Part shown: positions 53,562 to 62,569 of the stretch, piece after piece
Numbering within the stretch: position 1 is the first letter of the stretch
How the letters are laid out: each line of letters starts with the position of its first letter
Assembly: GCF_030413595.1 (NCBI RefSeq)
Contig: NZ_CP129238.1
Location: 186,001-250,000 of the forward strand
Direction of reading: 5' to 3'
Length of the DNA: 64,000 bases
Origin: Planococcus liqunii
Lineage (GTDB): Bacteria > Bacillota > Bacilli > Bacillales_A > Planococcaceae
The notes under the pieces: generated by a model
Databases searched by the model: none
Told to the model about the DNA's origin: nothing
Seen by the model: only the letters and a program-made list of their open reading frames with translations
Made by a program: the position numbers and the translations under genes

Positions 53562-53650
53562 AGGTGCAACCTTTTTGTACGGATTAGGCAGAAGGTGTCG
53601 GGAGCGGCATCGCCGGAAGTACAGTTGAGCTGAGAATAGCAGAGCAAATC

Positions 53651-53890
53651 GTTGAATAAGAAGAGTAGCGCATCGAATTCCTCTCAAAGAGAGCCGGTGG
53701 CAGGTGGAAACCGGCGAGGAAAATGCGTGAATGGGCTTATGAGAGATTCCTTGAATTACAGTAGAGGAGTCCGTTTTCCCCGCGTTACTGGGGATCGAGT
53801 GAAAGCTTTTTCAGCTTTAACAAGAGGTGGCACCGCGGTCAAACCGTCCTCTGCAAGGGAGATTCCTGTTCCTTGCAGAGGGCTTTTTTT
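53651..53890 (+). promoter_or_regulatory. T-box riboswitch, tryptophan specifier
   Basis: Stem I has AGAGTAG near its base and the apical GAGAGCCGGTGGCAGG. The specifier loop TGAATGGGCTTATGAG shows the codon TGG (53732-53734), so it reads tRNA-Trp. The T-box sequence AGGTGGCACCGCGG (53825-53838) gives a variable base C that would pair with the G discriminator of tRNA-Trp. A terminator (53848-53890: CCTCTGCAAGG / CCTTGCAGAGG plus T tract) follows. About 80 nt of extra leader with a small hairpin lies before stem I. Uncharged tRNA-Trp should turn on trpEG. Confidence 0.95.
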
Positions 53891-53927
53891 ATTGGTTGCA
53901 GGTGTGTGGTTGAAGCGGTAATGTGGC

Positions 53928-54307
53928 CGCTTCCGCTTTTCTAAGTGTCTAGCTGCAGCGCCTAGCCCCTCGGGGTCTTAAGTCAGCCCACTCTGGAAAT
54001 CAGGATTTCCGGCGTGTTCTGCCTTAAGCCTGTCGGGGCTGCACAGGCGCTTCCGCTTTTCTAAATGTCTAGCTGCAGCGGCCAGGTTCTCGAGTCATAA
54101 GCCAACCCAGCTGTGCGGCAAAGAGCGCCACTTCGCTGGTCCGTCTTATGCCTGTCGAACCTGAACGGCCGCTTCCGCTTTTCTAAATGTCTAGCTGCAG
54201 CGGCCAGGTTCTCGGGTCATAAGCCAACCCAGCTGTGCGGCAAAGAGCGCCACTTCGCTGGTCCGTCTTATGCCTGTCGAACCTGAATGGCCGCTTCCGC
54301 TTTTCTA
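53928..54307. repeat. Tandem array of three REP-like repeats (about 122 bp each)
   Basis: Units at 53928-54047 (120 bp, diverged), 54048-54169 and 54170-54291 (122 bp, only two differences) plus a partial unit to 54307. Each unit starts CGCTTCCGCTTTTCTAA and holds inverted arms GCGGCCAGGTTC...CATAAG and CTTATGCC...GAACCTGA.GGCCGC, so it folds into a long hairpin in RNA or DNA. It lies in the leader between the T-box terminator and the trpE ribosome site. It is not a CRISPR: the units are adjacent, without unique spacers. Confidence 0.92.
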
Positions 54308-54330
54308 AAAATCGAGGGAGATGAGCTGAG

Positions 54331-55671
54331 ATGAAGTTGAGAAAAATTGATGGAGATTCACTGACGCCGATTGTCGTATTCAACCGGCTGCAAGGCAAAC
54401 GGAAGTGTTTATTGGAAAGTTCGCTGAAAACGGGTGTGACTGGCCGTTATTCATTTATCGGAGCGGATCCTTCGAAATCCTATATTGGAAATGGAAATTC
54501 ATTGAAAGAGATAGATTTCAGAACCGGCGTTGAAGAAATTTATAGCGGAAAGCCATTAGAGCTTTTAAAATCCCTTTTGCCGGTTTTTGAAGCAAAAGCA
54601 GCGGAATTGCCGTTTACCGGCGGGGCTCTCGGCTACATTGGCTACGATGCGATTGGCGCTTACGAACCGGTTGAAGCAGCGCGGGTGAACAGCTTGGAGA
54701 TGCCAGACCTTCATTTGCATTTGTACGAGACCATCGTCGTTTTTGACCATGTGAAAAATGACATCACCATTATCTCGTTTGAAGACAAACTGGATGAAGT
54801 GGAAGCACAGCTTAGCGTATCGGAACCAACTATTGAACAGAAGAAACAGCCGCCGCTTGAATTCACTTCCAAAACTACCGCAGCAAAATTTCGGGCACAG
54901 GTAGAGCAGGCAAAAACGCATATCCGGAATGGAGATGTGTTTCAATTGGTGTTATCGCAGCGCTTATCGGCTGCTTACCAAGGAGAAGCTTTTCAGCTAT
55001 ACCGCAAACTGCGCAAGGAAAACCCGTCGCCTTACCAATTTTTCATCGACTTTGATAAGTATGCGGTTGTCGGAGCATCGCCTGAAAGTTTATTGACGAT
55101 TCGGAATGGCCATATGGTGACCAACCCAATTGCAGGAACAAGAAAGCGGGGGCATACGGAAAAAGAAGACGCCTTTCTTGCCGAAGAACTAGCGAACGAT
55201 GAAAAAGAACGGGCAGAACACCAAATGCTGGTTGACCTCAGCCGCAATGATGTAGGCCGTGTAGCTGCCATTGGTTCGGTGAAGATTCCGAAATACATGG
55301 TCATCGAGCGATATCAGCATGTGATGCACTTGGTTTCGGAAGTGACGGGTGAGTTGAACCGCCGAATGCACCCGCTGGATGCACTGGTATCTTGTCTTCC
55401 GGCCGGAACAGTATCCGGGGCGCCGAAAGTCCGCGCAATGCAGCTGATTCAGCAATTTGAAGAAGAGCGGCGGGGCGTCTACGGCGGAGCTGTCGGTTAT
55501 TTCGGCTTTAATGGAAATCTGGATGTGGCCCTTGCGATTCGGACCTTTGTTGTCAAAGACCAGCAGGTCCATGTGCAAGCGGGGGCAGGCATCGTCTATG
55601 ATTCCGATCCGCAGGCAGAATTTGAAGAAACCTTGCACAAAGCGCGTTCATTGACGGAGGTGTTCGGATGA
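54331..55671 (+). CDS. trpE: Anthranilate synthase component I
   Basis: 446 residues. Converts chorismate with ammonia/glutamine to anthranilate, first step to tryptophan. LLES at residues 27-30 is the tryptophan feedback site that sets TrpE apart from PabB; the chorismate-binding domain carries AGTRKRG, FLAEELANDEKERAEHQMLVDLSRNDVGRV-type segment and the C-terminal VQAGAGIVYDSDPQAEFEET. The T-box with a Trp codon upstream supports the identity. GGGAG lies 11 bases before the ATG. It overlaps trpG by four bases. Confidence 0.95.
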   Translation: MKLRKIDGDSLTPIVVFNRLQGKRKCLLESSLKTGVTGRYSFIGADPSKSYIGNGNSLKEIDFRTGVEEIYSGKPLELLKSLLPVFEAKAAELPFTGGALGYIGYDAIGAYEPVEAARVNSLEMPDLHLHLYETIVVFDHVKNDITIISFEDKLDEVEAQLSVSEPTIEQKKQPPLEFTSKTTAAKFRAQVEQAKTHIRNGDVFQLVLSQRLSAAYQGEAFQLYRKLRKENPSPYQFFIDFDKYAVVGASPESLLTIRNGHMVTNPIAGTRKRGHTEKEDAFLAEELANDEKERAEHQMLVDLSRNDVGRVAAIGSVKIPKYMVIERYQHVMHLVSEVTGELNRRMHPLDALVSCLPAGTVSGAPKVRAMQLIQQFEEERRGVYGGAVGYFGFNGNLDVALAIRTFVVKDQQVHVQAGAGIVYDSDPQAEFEETLHKARSLTEVFG

Positions 55672-56258
55672 TTCTCTTAATCGATCATTATGATTCTTTT
55701 ACGTACAATATTTACCAAGCTGCAGCAGAACTGGGAGAAGACGTGGAAGTCGTACGCTACGGTGCATTAACGATTGACGAGATACTTGCGAAAAAACCGC
55801 AAGCCATTATCTTATCGCCAGGCCCAGGCCATCCGGAGGCCTTGCCGGAATCGCTGCGGTTGATCCGCCAAGTTTACCAAAGCATTCCCATTCTCGGGAT
55901 TTGCCTGGGCCACCAATTGATTGGCGCTGCTTTTGGCGGGGAAATTTCTCAGGCACCAATTATCCGGCACGGCAAAGTTTCACTGGTGGCCCATGAACAG
56001 CAAGGCATTTTTGCCGGCTTGCCGAATCCGGTCCCGGTCATGCGCTACCATTCGCTGGCGGTACAGGCAGATACTATGCCGCTGTGTTTTGAAGTCCATG
56101 CTGCGGCAATGGATGACGATACCGTCATGGCCATCAAACACCGCGATTATCCGGTGTATGGCTTGCAATTCCATCCCGAATCAATCGGCACCCCTGATGG
56201 CGCTAAATTACTGGGGAATTTCTTTGCTGAAATCAAGCGGAAGGCTGCCGTTCGGTAA
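55668..56258 (+). CDS. trpG: Anthranilate synthase glutamine amidotransferase
   Basis: 196 residues, class I GATase. Active-site Cys79 in GICLGHQ and the FHPESIGTP segment with the catalytic His and Glu. Supplies ammonia to TrpE, and may serve folate (PabA) as well, as in Bacillus subtilis. Coupled to trpE by ATGA. The other trp genes are not in the window; a terminator follows. Confidence 0.94.
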   Translation: MILLIDHYDSFTYNIYQAAAELGEDVEVVRYGALTIDEILAKKPQAIILSPGPGHPEALPESLRLIRQVYQSIPILGICLGHQLIGAAFGGEISQAPIIRHGKVSLVAHEQQGIFAGLPNPVPVMRYHSLAVQADTMPLCFEVHAAAMDDDTVMAIKHRDYPVYGLQFHPESIGTPDGAKLLGNFFAEIKRKAAVR

Positions 56259-56274
56259 AATCAAAAGAAAAAGG

Positions 56275-56325
56275 GGCTGCCCAATAAGTCAAATAATGAA
56301 CTTATTGGGCAGCACCTTGCTTTTA
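56275..56325 (+). terminator. Terminator after trpG
   Basis: Stem GCTGCCCAATAAGT / ACTTATTGGGCAGC with a 10-nt loop; T tract interrupted, a little distant. Confidence 0.75.
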
Positions 56326-56369
56326 ATAATGGGGGGTAATACTATTGCGCCTGTTTCTGCATCGCTTTG

Positions 56370-57224
56370 CTATTTTCTGACGAGCGGCATCGTGCAGCAG
56401 CGGAACGCGCCGCCGGATTTAATGATTTCGGAAAAGTCCACTTCAATCACATTGAAATTATGCTTTTTCAGCAGGTGATTGACTTTCTTGTTTTGAGGCT
56501 GGCTGAAGACTCGCCGATTCCCAATAGACAGTACGTTGGTGCCAAGTGCAAATTGCTCCTCAGCATTCACTTTTAGAAGCGTGTATCGCTTGGCCAGCAT
56601 TTTTATCGTTTCTGCATCCAATGCTTCCGGGAAGATGAGGGCTTCTGTGGGCGATAGGATATTAAACACACAATCAAGATGCAAGTATTTTTCATCAAAT
56701 GAAACAGGGACGACGTTAAAGCGCGGAAGTTTATCCTGCAGTTCATGAATAGCGGTTTTGGATGTGCGGCTGCTGATGCCGACATACAAGGTGTCATGGT
56801 CAATAATGACATCTCCGCCTTCCATGCGGTTGCATCCGAGCGATTCAAAGTTGATTTGCTGGCTTTTCAGCCATTTTTCCAGTTCTGCTTCTTCGCCTTG
56901 CCGGATGGACGAGGCCATTTCTCCGATAAAGACGGTATCGTCTACTGTAAAACCGATGTCCCGGGTAAAGACCTGTTCAGGAAACTGCTCAGACGGTTGG
57001 AGCAGCTCTACAGCCACTCCATTTTCCTGAAGCGCTTTTACAAATTGTTTATGTTGCTGAGTTGCTTTTTCTGTATCGATGTTTTCTTTTTGATAGCGCT
57101 TTTGTACATCATTGATCACTTCTTTGATTTCCATGTAATGCGGTGGGCATACCAAGACCGACTGAAGTGTATCGTATTCGCTTCTGCACCAGGCAAACGG
57201 CGCTTCTTTTGCATAAGACGTCAT
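56370..57224 (-). CDS. Dimethylarginine dimethylaminohydrolase-like enzyme (YkgA type)
   Basis: 284 residues, amidinotransferase/arginine deiminase superfamily. Motifs of the guanidine-modifying fold: FTRDIGFTVDD, EGGDVIIDHDTLYVG, and the catalytic Cys of the C-terminal GGAFRCCTMPL. It may hydrolyse methylated arginines or arginine-like guanidines. GGAGGAG precedes the ATG. Convergent with trpG. Confidence 0.9.
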   Translation of the reverse strand: MTSYAKEAPFAWCRSEYDTLQSVLVCPPHYMEIKEVINDVQKRYQKENIDTEKATQQHKQFVKALQENGVAVELLQPSEQFPEQVFTRDIGFTVDDTVFIGEMASSIRQGEEAELEKWLKSQQINFESLGCNRMEGGDVIIDHDTLYVGISSRTSKTAIHELQDKLPRFNVVPVSFDEKYLHLDCVFNILSPTEALIFPEALDAETIKMLAKRYTLLKVNAEEQFALGTNVLSIGNRRVFSQPQNKKVNHLLKKHNFNVIEVDFSEIIKSGGAFRCCTMPLVRK

Positions 57225-57367
57225 ATTTTCTCCTCCAAAAAACCTAGTTAATTACTTACCTATTCCCTTTTGACTAGCGCATTAAAACATAAGAATGCAG
57301 TACAATCGAAAAGAGGCAGCCCAAAGCTAAAAAGCTGCAGACGATAATCGGGGGTAGGAGGAATTAT

Positions 57368-57784
57368 ATGAATATTATTAAACAAGAAGTTCAAGAAGAC
57401 CGTGAGTTTATCCGCAACAAAGTCATTCAACACAATACGGCAAGCTTGCCGGAAGAACAGAAATCACCGAAAGAAGGAATCAGCTTTATTGCCCGCGATG
57501 AGAACGGGGAAATCATTGGCGGCATTACAGGCACCGCTTACTGGGGGCATATGCACATCGATTTTTTATGGGTGGATCCTAAAGCCCGGGGCCAGCGGAT
57601 TGCGGAACGATTGATGCAGCAAATGGAAGAGTACTCAAGAAACCAAAACTACAGCCTGCTGGTTGTTGAAACCTTCAGCTTTCAGGCGCCCGGTTTTTAC
57701 AAGAAGCAAGGATTCCGTGAGTTTGGCTTATTGGAAGACCATCCTAAAGGGCATACTAAACACTTTTTTGAGAAACGCTTATAA
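57368..57784 (+). CDS. GNAT family N-acetyltransferase
   Basis: 138 residues. Acetyl-CoA loop [18 protein letters not shown] and the C-terminal [15 protein letters not shown]. Substrate unknown; possibly self-resistance or small-amine acetylation. GGAGG precedes the ATG. Confidence 0.9.
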   Translation: MNIIKQEVQEDREFIRNKVIQHNTASLPEEQKSPKEGISFIARDENGEIIGGITGTAYWGHMHIDFLWVDPKARGQRIAERLMQQMEEYSRNQNYSLLVVETFSFQAPGFYKKQGFREFGLLEDHPKGHTKHFFEKRL

Positions 57785-57794
57785 GAAAAGAAAT

Positions 57795-57826
57795 AAAAAA
57801 AGACGCCAAAGCGGCGTCTTTTTTAA
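57795..57826. terminator. Bidirectional terminator
   Basis: AAAAAAGACGCC / GGCGTCTTTTTT with a 5-nt loop. Confidence 0.92.
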
Positions 57827-58210
57827 CTATTCCTGGTCTTTGTAAAACACTTTGTCGACATTGTATTTCGCTTTATGGGCATTGATCAAATAGGTTTCGT
57901 AAATTTCACGCTCCATTGGATCTTCTACAATTGAAACGGTGATGCGGTAAACTTCTTCGCGATGGTTTTTCAAAGGCGATATGTTGTCTTCGAAATGTTT
58001 TTTCACGCGCTGGCGCAATTTGCGGGCTTTGCCGACAAACAGCAATTCGCCGCTGTGGTTGAAAAATTGGATGATGCCGCCTTTGTCGCGCGGGATTTCA
58101 TGCAAATCGATAAAGCCGTACAATGGTTTAATGACCGCTTCGTCGCCTGTGATTTCCTGTTTGCGCTGTGTAATGGTGATATCAGCTTTCGGTGGTTGGA
58201 TATTAATCAT
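57827..58210 (-). CDS. GIY-YIG domain nuclease-like protein
   Basis: 127 residues from the ATG at 58210, ten bases after AGAGGA; a GTG at 58219 is only one base from it. The GIY-YIG core is degenerate at the first motif (GGIIQFFNHSGELLFVGKARKLRQRVKKHF), keeping the Arg and the later Glu of IYETYLI. Resembles the small YurQ/UvrC-N-like proteins; cleavage is not proven. Confidence 0.85.
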   Translation of the reverse strand: MINIQPPKADITITQRKQEITGDEAVIKPLYGFIDLHEIPRDKGGIIQFFNHSGELLFVGKARKLRQRVKKHFEDNISPLKNHREEVYRITVSIVEDPMEREIYETYLINAHKAKYNVDKVFYKDQE

Positions 58211-58301
58211 GCTTATCACGTCCTCTATTATCGTAATGCCTATCGTAACACAAAAAAGAGCGAAAATCTATTCGCTCTTCATGTAAACGGCTGCCAGGAA
58301 A

Positions 58302-58949
58302 TTATAAATTATTCAGCTCTTCTTCGAGCGGAGTGTCTCCTTGGAGCACTTCAAAAATTTTGTGATGCGTGTTCGGCTGATCCAAGGCTTTCACCAACAC
58401 CGCAGCCACATCGGCTCTTGGAATCGAACGGCCTTCTATGGAAGTGAAGCCTTCGGAAGAAACTTCGATTTTGCCGGATTTGTCTTCGTTGGATAAAGCA
58501 CCTGGCCGGATAATGGTGTAATCGAGATTGGTCGTTTGCAAGATATCGTCTGCTACTCTTTTGGCAACGAGGTAAGGCTTCATTTTTTCGCCGCCTTCGT
58601 CAGGGTCAGGCGTACCCATAGAGCTCAGTTGGACAAAGCGTTTTACGCCTTTGTCTTCGGCATATCTTGCAGCTTTTACAGAACCCCACAAATCAATCGT
58701 CAAGGTTTTATCGGGGCCAGTTGAACCGCCGGAACCGGCAGCGAAAATCACCGCATCCACATCTTCAAACGCTTGGCTGAAGTCTTTTTCCAAATCTCCC
58801 AGCACCACTTTTGCAGCTCCGAGTTCTTTTAAATGATCGACTTGTTCTTCTTTGCGGACCATGGCTACCGCATCATGCTGTGATGCTGCCAGTTCCTGGA
58901 CAACCCGGCGTCCGACTTGCCCGTTTGCGCCAATAACTAATACATTCAT
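58302..58949 (-). CDS. NAD(P)-binding SDR-like protein (YhfK type)
   Basis: 215 residues, atypical short-chain dehydrogenase with GANGQVGR at residues 7-14 and the segment FVQLSSMGTPDPDEGG. Matches the YhfK/NmrA-like group that often lacks the full Ser-Tyr-Lys set. Role unknown. AAAGGAG site before the ATG. Confidence 0.9.
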   Translation of the reverse strand: MNVLVIGANGQVGRRVVQELAASQHDAVAMVRKEEQVDHLKELGAAKVVLGDLEKDFSQAFEDVDAVIFAAGSGGSTGPDKTLTIDLWGSVKAARYAEDKGVKRFVQLSSMGTPDPDEGGEKMKPYLVAKRVADDILQTTNLDYTIIRPGALSNEDKSGKIEVSSEGFTSIEGRSIPRADVAAVLVKALDQPNTHHKIFEVLQGDTPLEEELNNL

Positions 58950-59084
58950 GTAAGTTCCACTCCTTTAAAGTTTACCATTTAGTTATTATTCCCGTTGCTT
59001 GGCACGTTAAACGTCCGTGGATTTCGAGACGAAGCTATCAAAAACCTAGTTAACAGGCTAAAATGGAAAGACGGAGGTGTATAA

Positions 59085-59363
59085 ATGGAGATTACAAATT
59101 TTGGTTTTAATCAGTTAAAAGACCCAACCGGCATCATCTTGGGCGAACGCTACGAATTTCTGCTGGATGTAGAAGTGGAAGAAGATGATGAGCTGTTTAC
59201 AGAAGGCGGTTTGGAGCTGCGTGTTATTTTAGCAGTAGAGGAAGATGGCGCACGGATTGCCCATTATAATTTTGCTGACAAAATGTCCCGCGAAGTTTTG
59301 GAGTTTGGGTTGGAAGAAGACGAAGAAGCGGAAGTATTGGCTTTTTGCAAAGACAAATTATAA
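59085..59363 (+). CDS. DUF6509-like small acidic protein
   Basis: 92 residues, strongly acidic. The opening MEITNFGFNQLKDPTGI and the segment GERYEFLLDVEVEEDDELF match small Bacillales proteins annotated as DUF6509. No function known. GGAGGTG site nine bases ahead. Confidence 0.75.
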   Translation: MEITNFGFNQLKDPTGIILGERYEFLLDVEVEEDDELFTEGGLELRVILAVEEDGARIAHYNFADKMSREVLEFGLEEDEEAEVLAFCKDKL

Positions 59364-59372
59364 GAATGCTAG

Positions 59373-59413
59373 TAAAAATCCCGGCTCAAATTGAATTGAG
59401 CCAGGATTTTTTT
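59373..59413. terminator. Bidirectional terminator
   Basis: AAAAATCC(C)GGCTCAA / TTGAGCC(A)GGATTTTT with a 6-nt loop and T run. Confidence 0.92.
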
Positions 59414-60149
59414 AAATTTTTACGTCGATTTTTGCTGTTTCTTTTAATTCCTCAATGCGGTCGTAAACCGCTTTTTGTGTATTTTGCTGTTCAAGAGACT
59501 GGCGGATGGTTGGTTCCATTTCTTCAAAAGCGGGAGCTTCTTCTCCAGCGGTCTCAGCAAAGCCGTCATACGCTTCTTGTACTTCTTTATCCGTCACTTC
59601 AGCAGCCTTCACTTCCTTGGCGACGTAGTTTTCATAAGTAATTTGTTCACGGAGCTGGCTTTCCATATCGTCCAGGGTATAGCCGTTTTCTTTCAAAGCT
59701 GCGTTCATCGCTTTTTCGTCTTCAAACTGGCCTTTCAATTCTTCAAGGCGTTCTTCAACTGCCGCATCTTCTGCGCTATAGCCTTTTTTTTCTGCGTCCT
59801 GCAAAATCAGCTTGTTGCCGACAATTACAGTGATGGCTTGTTCTTTGATCAAATCGGCATTCTCAGCTTCTGCAGTGTCTTTTCCTTGCGTCGCAAGAGA
59901 AGATTCCAGCTGGCGGGCCACACTGTTATAGACGTTGCCCAACACTTTTTCATCGTTAACAACGACCACTACATCTTTTTCAGCGGGCAGTTTCAGTTTT
60001 GACTCCTGCTCTGCTGGTTGTTCAGTCGAAGCTGCTGTTTCTTCTTTTGTGGTTTCTTCTTTTGGCGCAGCATCATCGCTATCTGAACAAGCACCAAGTG
60101 CCAATGCCAATAAAAGCGGTACCGCAGCGTATTTCATTTTTTTAATCAT
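59412..60149 (-). CDS. SurA N-terminal-like lipoprotein (chaperone-like)
   Basis: 245 residues; lipobox LGAC near residue 21 and a Glu/Thr-rich linker to about residue 55. The rest is the helical SurA/PrsA N-terminal domain (VVVNDEKVLGNVYNSVARQL; ITYENYVAKEVKAAEVTDKEVQEAYDGF); no parvulin peptidyl-prolyl isomerase domain is seen. An extracytoplasmic folding helper by analogy. Confidence 0.87.
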   Translation of the reverse strand: MIKKMKYAAVPLLLALALGACSDSDDAAPKEETTKEETAASTEQPAEQESKLKLPAEKDVVVVVNDEKVLGNVYNSVARQLESSLATQGKDTAEAENADLIKEQAITVIVGNKLILQDAEKKGYSAEDAAVEERLEELKGQFEDEKAMNAALKENGYTLDDMESQLREQITYENYVAKEVKAAEVTDKEVQEAYDGFAETAGEEAPAFEEMEPTIRQSLEQQNTQKAVYDRIEELKETAKIDVKI

Positions 60150-60296
60150 GTGTAAACTCCTCTTTGGTTAGTCTCGTTACAGTTAAACATATTTGCAGAT
60201 GGGATACAAATAGTTGCGGTTCCTCGTTTAAATAATAGCACAATTCTGTATAATGGAACGATATTCAGAATAAGAGCTGCTGAAGGAGATAGAGAA

Positions 60297-61202
60297 ATGA
60301 GCAAGTACTTTACCCGGGCGACCGGATTGTTGGCCCTGTTGGTCATCATATGGGGAGTCAGCTGGTCCATTTACAAGCTGGCACTTGAATACACGCCGCC
60401 GATTTTGTTTGCCGGCACCCGCTCTTTCTTTGGCGGCCTGCTGCTGGCACTTGTGCTGCTGCCTGCGTGGCGCAAAATCCGCTGGCGGGAAAATTGGAAA
60501 GCTTATATGATTTCCGCTTTGTTAAATGCAGTGTTGTTTTACGGCTTGCAAACGGCCGGGCTTGAATATTTGCCGGGCGGCTTGTTTTCCGTTGTGGTTT
60601 ATTTTCAGCCAGTGCTGATCGGGATTTTTGCCTGGATGTGGCTTGGAGAAAAGATGACTGCTTTTAAAATAGCCGGATTGCTTACAGGGTTTCTTGGAAT
60701 TTTGGTTATCAGTGCGGATAGCTTGACCGGCGACATTTCCATAATAGGAATCGTCATGGCGCTTCTGGCAGCGCTTAGTTGGGCGCTGGGCGTTATTTAT
60801 GTAAAGAAAGTGGGCCGGCAGGTGGATTCCATGTGGATGGTGGCTTTGCAATTCATCATTGGAGGAGCAGTGCTGTTGGCGGGGGGCAGTGTAGTTGAAA
60901 GCTGGTCCGATATCACCTGGAACTTGCCTTACTGGGCAGGCCTCTTGTTCGGCGCCACTTTTGGCGTACCGATTGCTTTTGTAATTTATTTTTTTCTGAT
61001 GAATAAAGGCGAAGCGAGTAAAGTGGCGGCTTTTACTTTTCTCGTGCCGCTGGTCGCAGTATTGACGGGGACCGTATTTTTGGATGAACCCGTCACAGCG
61101 ACGCTGGCAATTGGACTTGTCCTGATCATTTTAAGCATTTACCTCGTAAACCGGCGCCCGCGGCAAGCGAAAGCACTGATTCAGGAGAAAAAAAACGAAT
61201 GA
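60297..61202 (+). CDS. EamA/DMT family transporter
   Basis: 301 residues with ten hydrophobic segments in two EamA halves. Typical features: IWGVSWSIYKLALEYTPP and GLQTAGLEYLPGGLFSVVVY. Exports amino acids, metabolites or drugs; substrate unknown. GAAGGAG precedes the ATG. Confidence 0.9.
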   Translation: MSKYFTRATGLLALLVIIWGVSWSIYKLALEYTPPILFAGTRSFFGGLLLALVLLPAWRKIRWRENWKAYMISALLNAVLFYGLQTAGLEYLPGGLFSVVVYFQPVLIGIFAWMWLGEKMTAFKIAGLLTGFLGILVISADSLTGDISIIGIVMALLAALSWALGVIYVKKVGRQVDSMWMVALQFIIGGAVLLAGGSVVESWSDITWNLPYWAGLLFGATFGVPIAFVIYFFLMNKGEASKVAAFTFLVPLVAVLTGTVFLDEPVTATLAIGLVLIILSIYLVNRRPRQAKALIQEKKNE

Positions 61203-61324
61203 CTCGGGAAAAGAAAAGTCGCTTTAGCATTTTAGGGTGCCGATTTAAAGGATGACTGGTATAGTTAAAAGTGTATTTAAATAAAAATTCGAGCAATTGA
61301 AACAAACCTGTTGGAGGGACTACT

Positions 61325-62434
61325 ATGCGAAATAATAAAAACATTCAGCCGCGCAAAACTTTGAATTCAATCCAGCCTTATTCTCCGGGCAAGCCGATAT
61401 GGGAAGTGCAAAAAGAATTGGGTCTGGAGCGCGTGATTAAATTGGCTTCAAACGAAAACCCGCTTGGCCCTTCTCCAAAAGCGGTAGCAGCCATCCAGGC
61501 GAGCTTATCTGAGCTAAACCGCTACCCGGATGCAGATACTACGGCGATGAAACAATCAATCTCTGCTGCTTACGGAGTAACGCCGCAGCAAGTGATTGCG
61601 ACAAACGGTGCAGATGAATTGATCACGCTTGTATCGGAAGCATTTTTGGAACAAGGCGATGAAATCATCGTGCCTTCTCCTTCTTTCAGCGAATACGATT
61701 TCGGTGCCCACATCATGGGGGCTTCTGTCGTGCCAGTGCCATTTGCCGAAAACTTCCAGTTTGATGTGGAGGCCATTATTGCAGCAGTTACGGAAAAAAC
61801 AAAAATCATTTATATTTGCACACCGAACAATCCGACTGGCACCGTCATTTCCAAAACGGACATCGAAAAGCTGTTGAATGCGGTTTCCGATGTGCTGGTC
61901 GTCATTGACGGCGCATACAGCCATTTTGCAGATGCACCGGAGTACACAAATGGCATTGAGTTTGTAAACGCTGGGCATCCGGTTCTTGTTCTTCAAACTT
62001 TCTCAAAAATTTATGGCATCGCCGGCATTCGTGTAGGTTTCGGAATTGCACCAGAAGCGATCATCCAATCGATTTTGAAAGTGAAAGAACCGTTTAACGT
62101 CAATGCTTTGGCGCAAGCTGCAGCTGTTGCCGCAATTTCCGATCAGGAGCATGTGCGCGCTTCACAAGAAGCCAACAAAGCAGGGCGTGAGCAGCTTTAT
62201 GCCGCGTTCACGGACCTCGGTTTAAACTACATCGAAAGCATGGCGAATTTTGTGCTTGTCCAAATAGGGGCGGAAGGCGAAGAAGTCTACAAAGCATTGA
62301 TGGCGAACGGCGTAATTGTGCGCTACGGAAAAACATGGGGACTGCCGGATTATATCCGCGTTACCGTCGGAACGCCGGAAGAAAATGAATTCTTTATTAA
62401 GGTGTTAACAGGATTATTGGCAAAACAAGTATAA
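61325..62434 (+). CDS. hisC: Histidinol-phosphate aminotransferase
   Basis: 369 residues, class I/II PLP enzyme: histidinol phosphate plus 2-oxoglutarate interconverted with imidazole-acetol phosphate and glutamate. Catalytic Lys228 in TFSKIYGIAGIRVGF, CTPNNPTGT for the phosphate end, and VIDGAYSHF in place of the more usual DEAY. It stands alone, without other his genes; in Bacilli such copies also serve aromatic amino-acid transamination. TTGGAGGG site. Confidence 0.92.
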   Translation: MRNNKNIQPRKTLNSIQPYSPGKPIWEVQKELGLERVIKLASNENPLGPSPKAVAAIQASLSELNRYPDADTTAMKQSISAAYGVTPQQVIATNGADELITLVSEAFLEQGDEIIVPSPSFSEYDFGAHIMGASVVPVPFAENFQFDVEAIIAAVTEKTKIIYICTPNNPTGTVISKTDIEKLLNAVSDVLVVIDGAYSHFADAPEYTNGIEFVNAGHPVLVLQTFSKIYGIAGIRVGFGIAPEAIIQSILKVKEPFNVNALAQAAAVAAISDQEHVRASQEANKAGREQLYAAFTDLGLNYIESMANFVLVQIGAEGEEVYKALMANGVIVRYGKTWGLPDYIRVTVGTPEENEFFIKVLTGLLAKQV

Positions 62435-62436
62435 GA

Positions 62437-62468
62437 TGGAGCTGCTTCCTTATGGGAAGCAGCTTTTT
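62437..62468 (+). terminator. Terminator after hisC
   Basis: GGAGCTGCTTCC / GGGAAGCAGCTTTTT with loop TTAT. Confidence 0.9.
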
Positions 62469-62569
62469 ATTTGGGGAAATTCCTTGCGGGATGCAGTGAA
62501 AAGCGTTTATCAAAGCTGCCAAGGGGGAAGGTTTAGGGAAAAACCTACTAAACAAAGGATGGAGTTCAT

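Noticed and set aside
53652-53921. 89-codon open frame over the trp leader
   Set aside because: It lies wholly over the T-box structure and its terminator.
53928-54307. CRISPR-like array
   Set aside because: Units of about 122 bp are directly adjacent with no unique spacers, and no cas genes are present.
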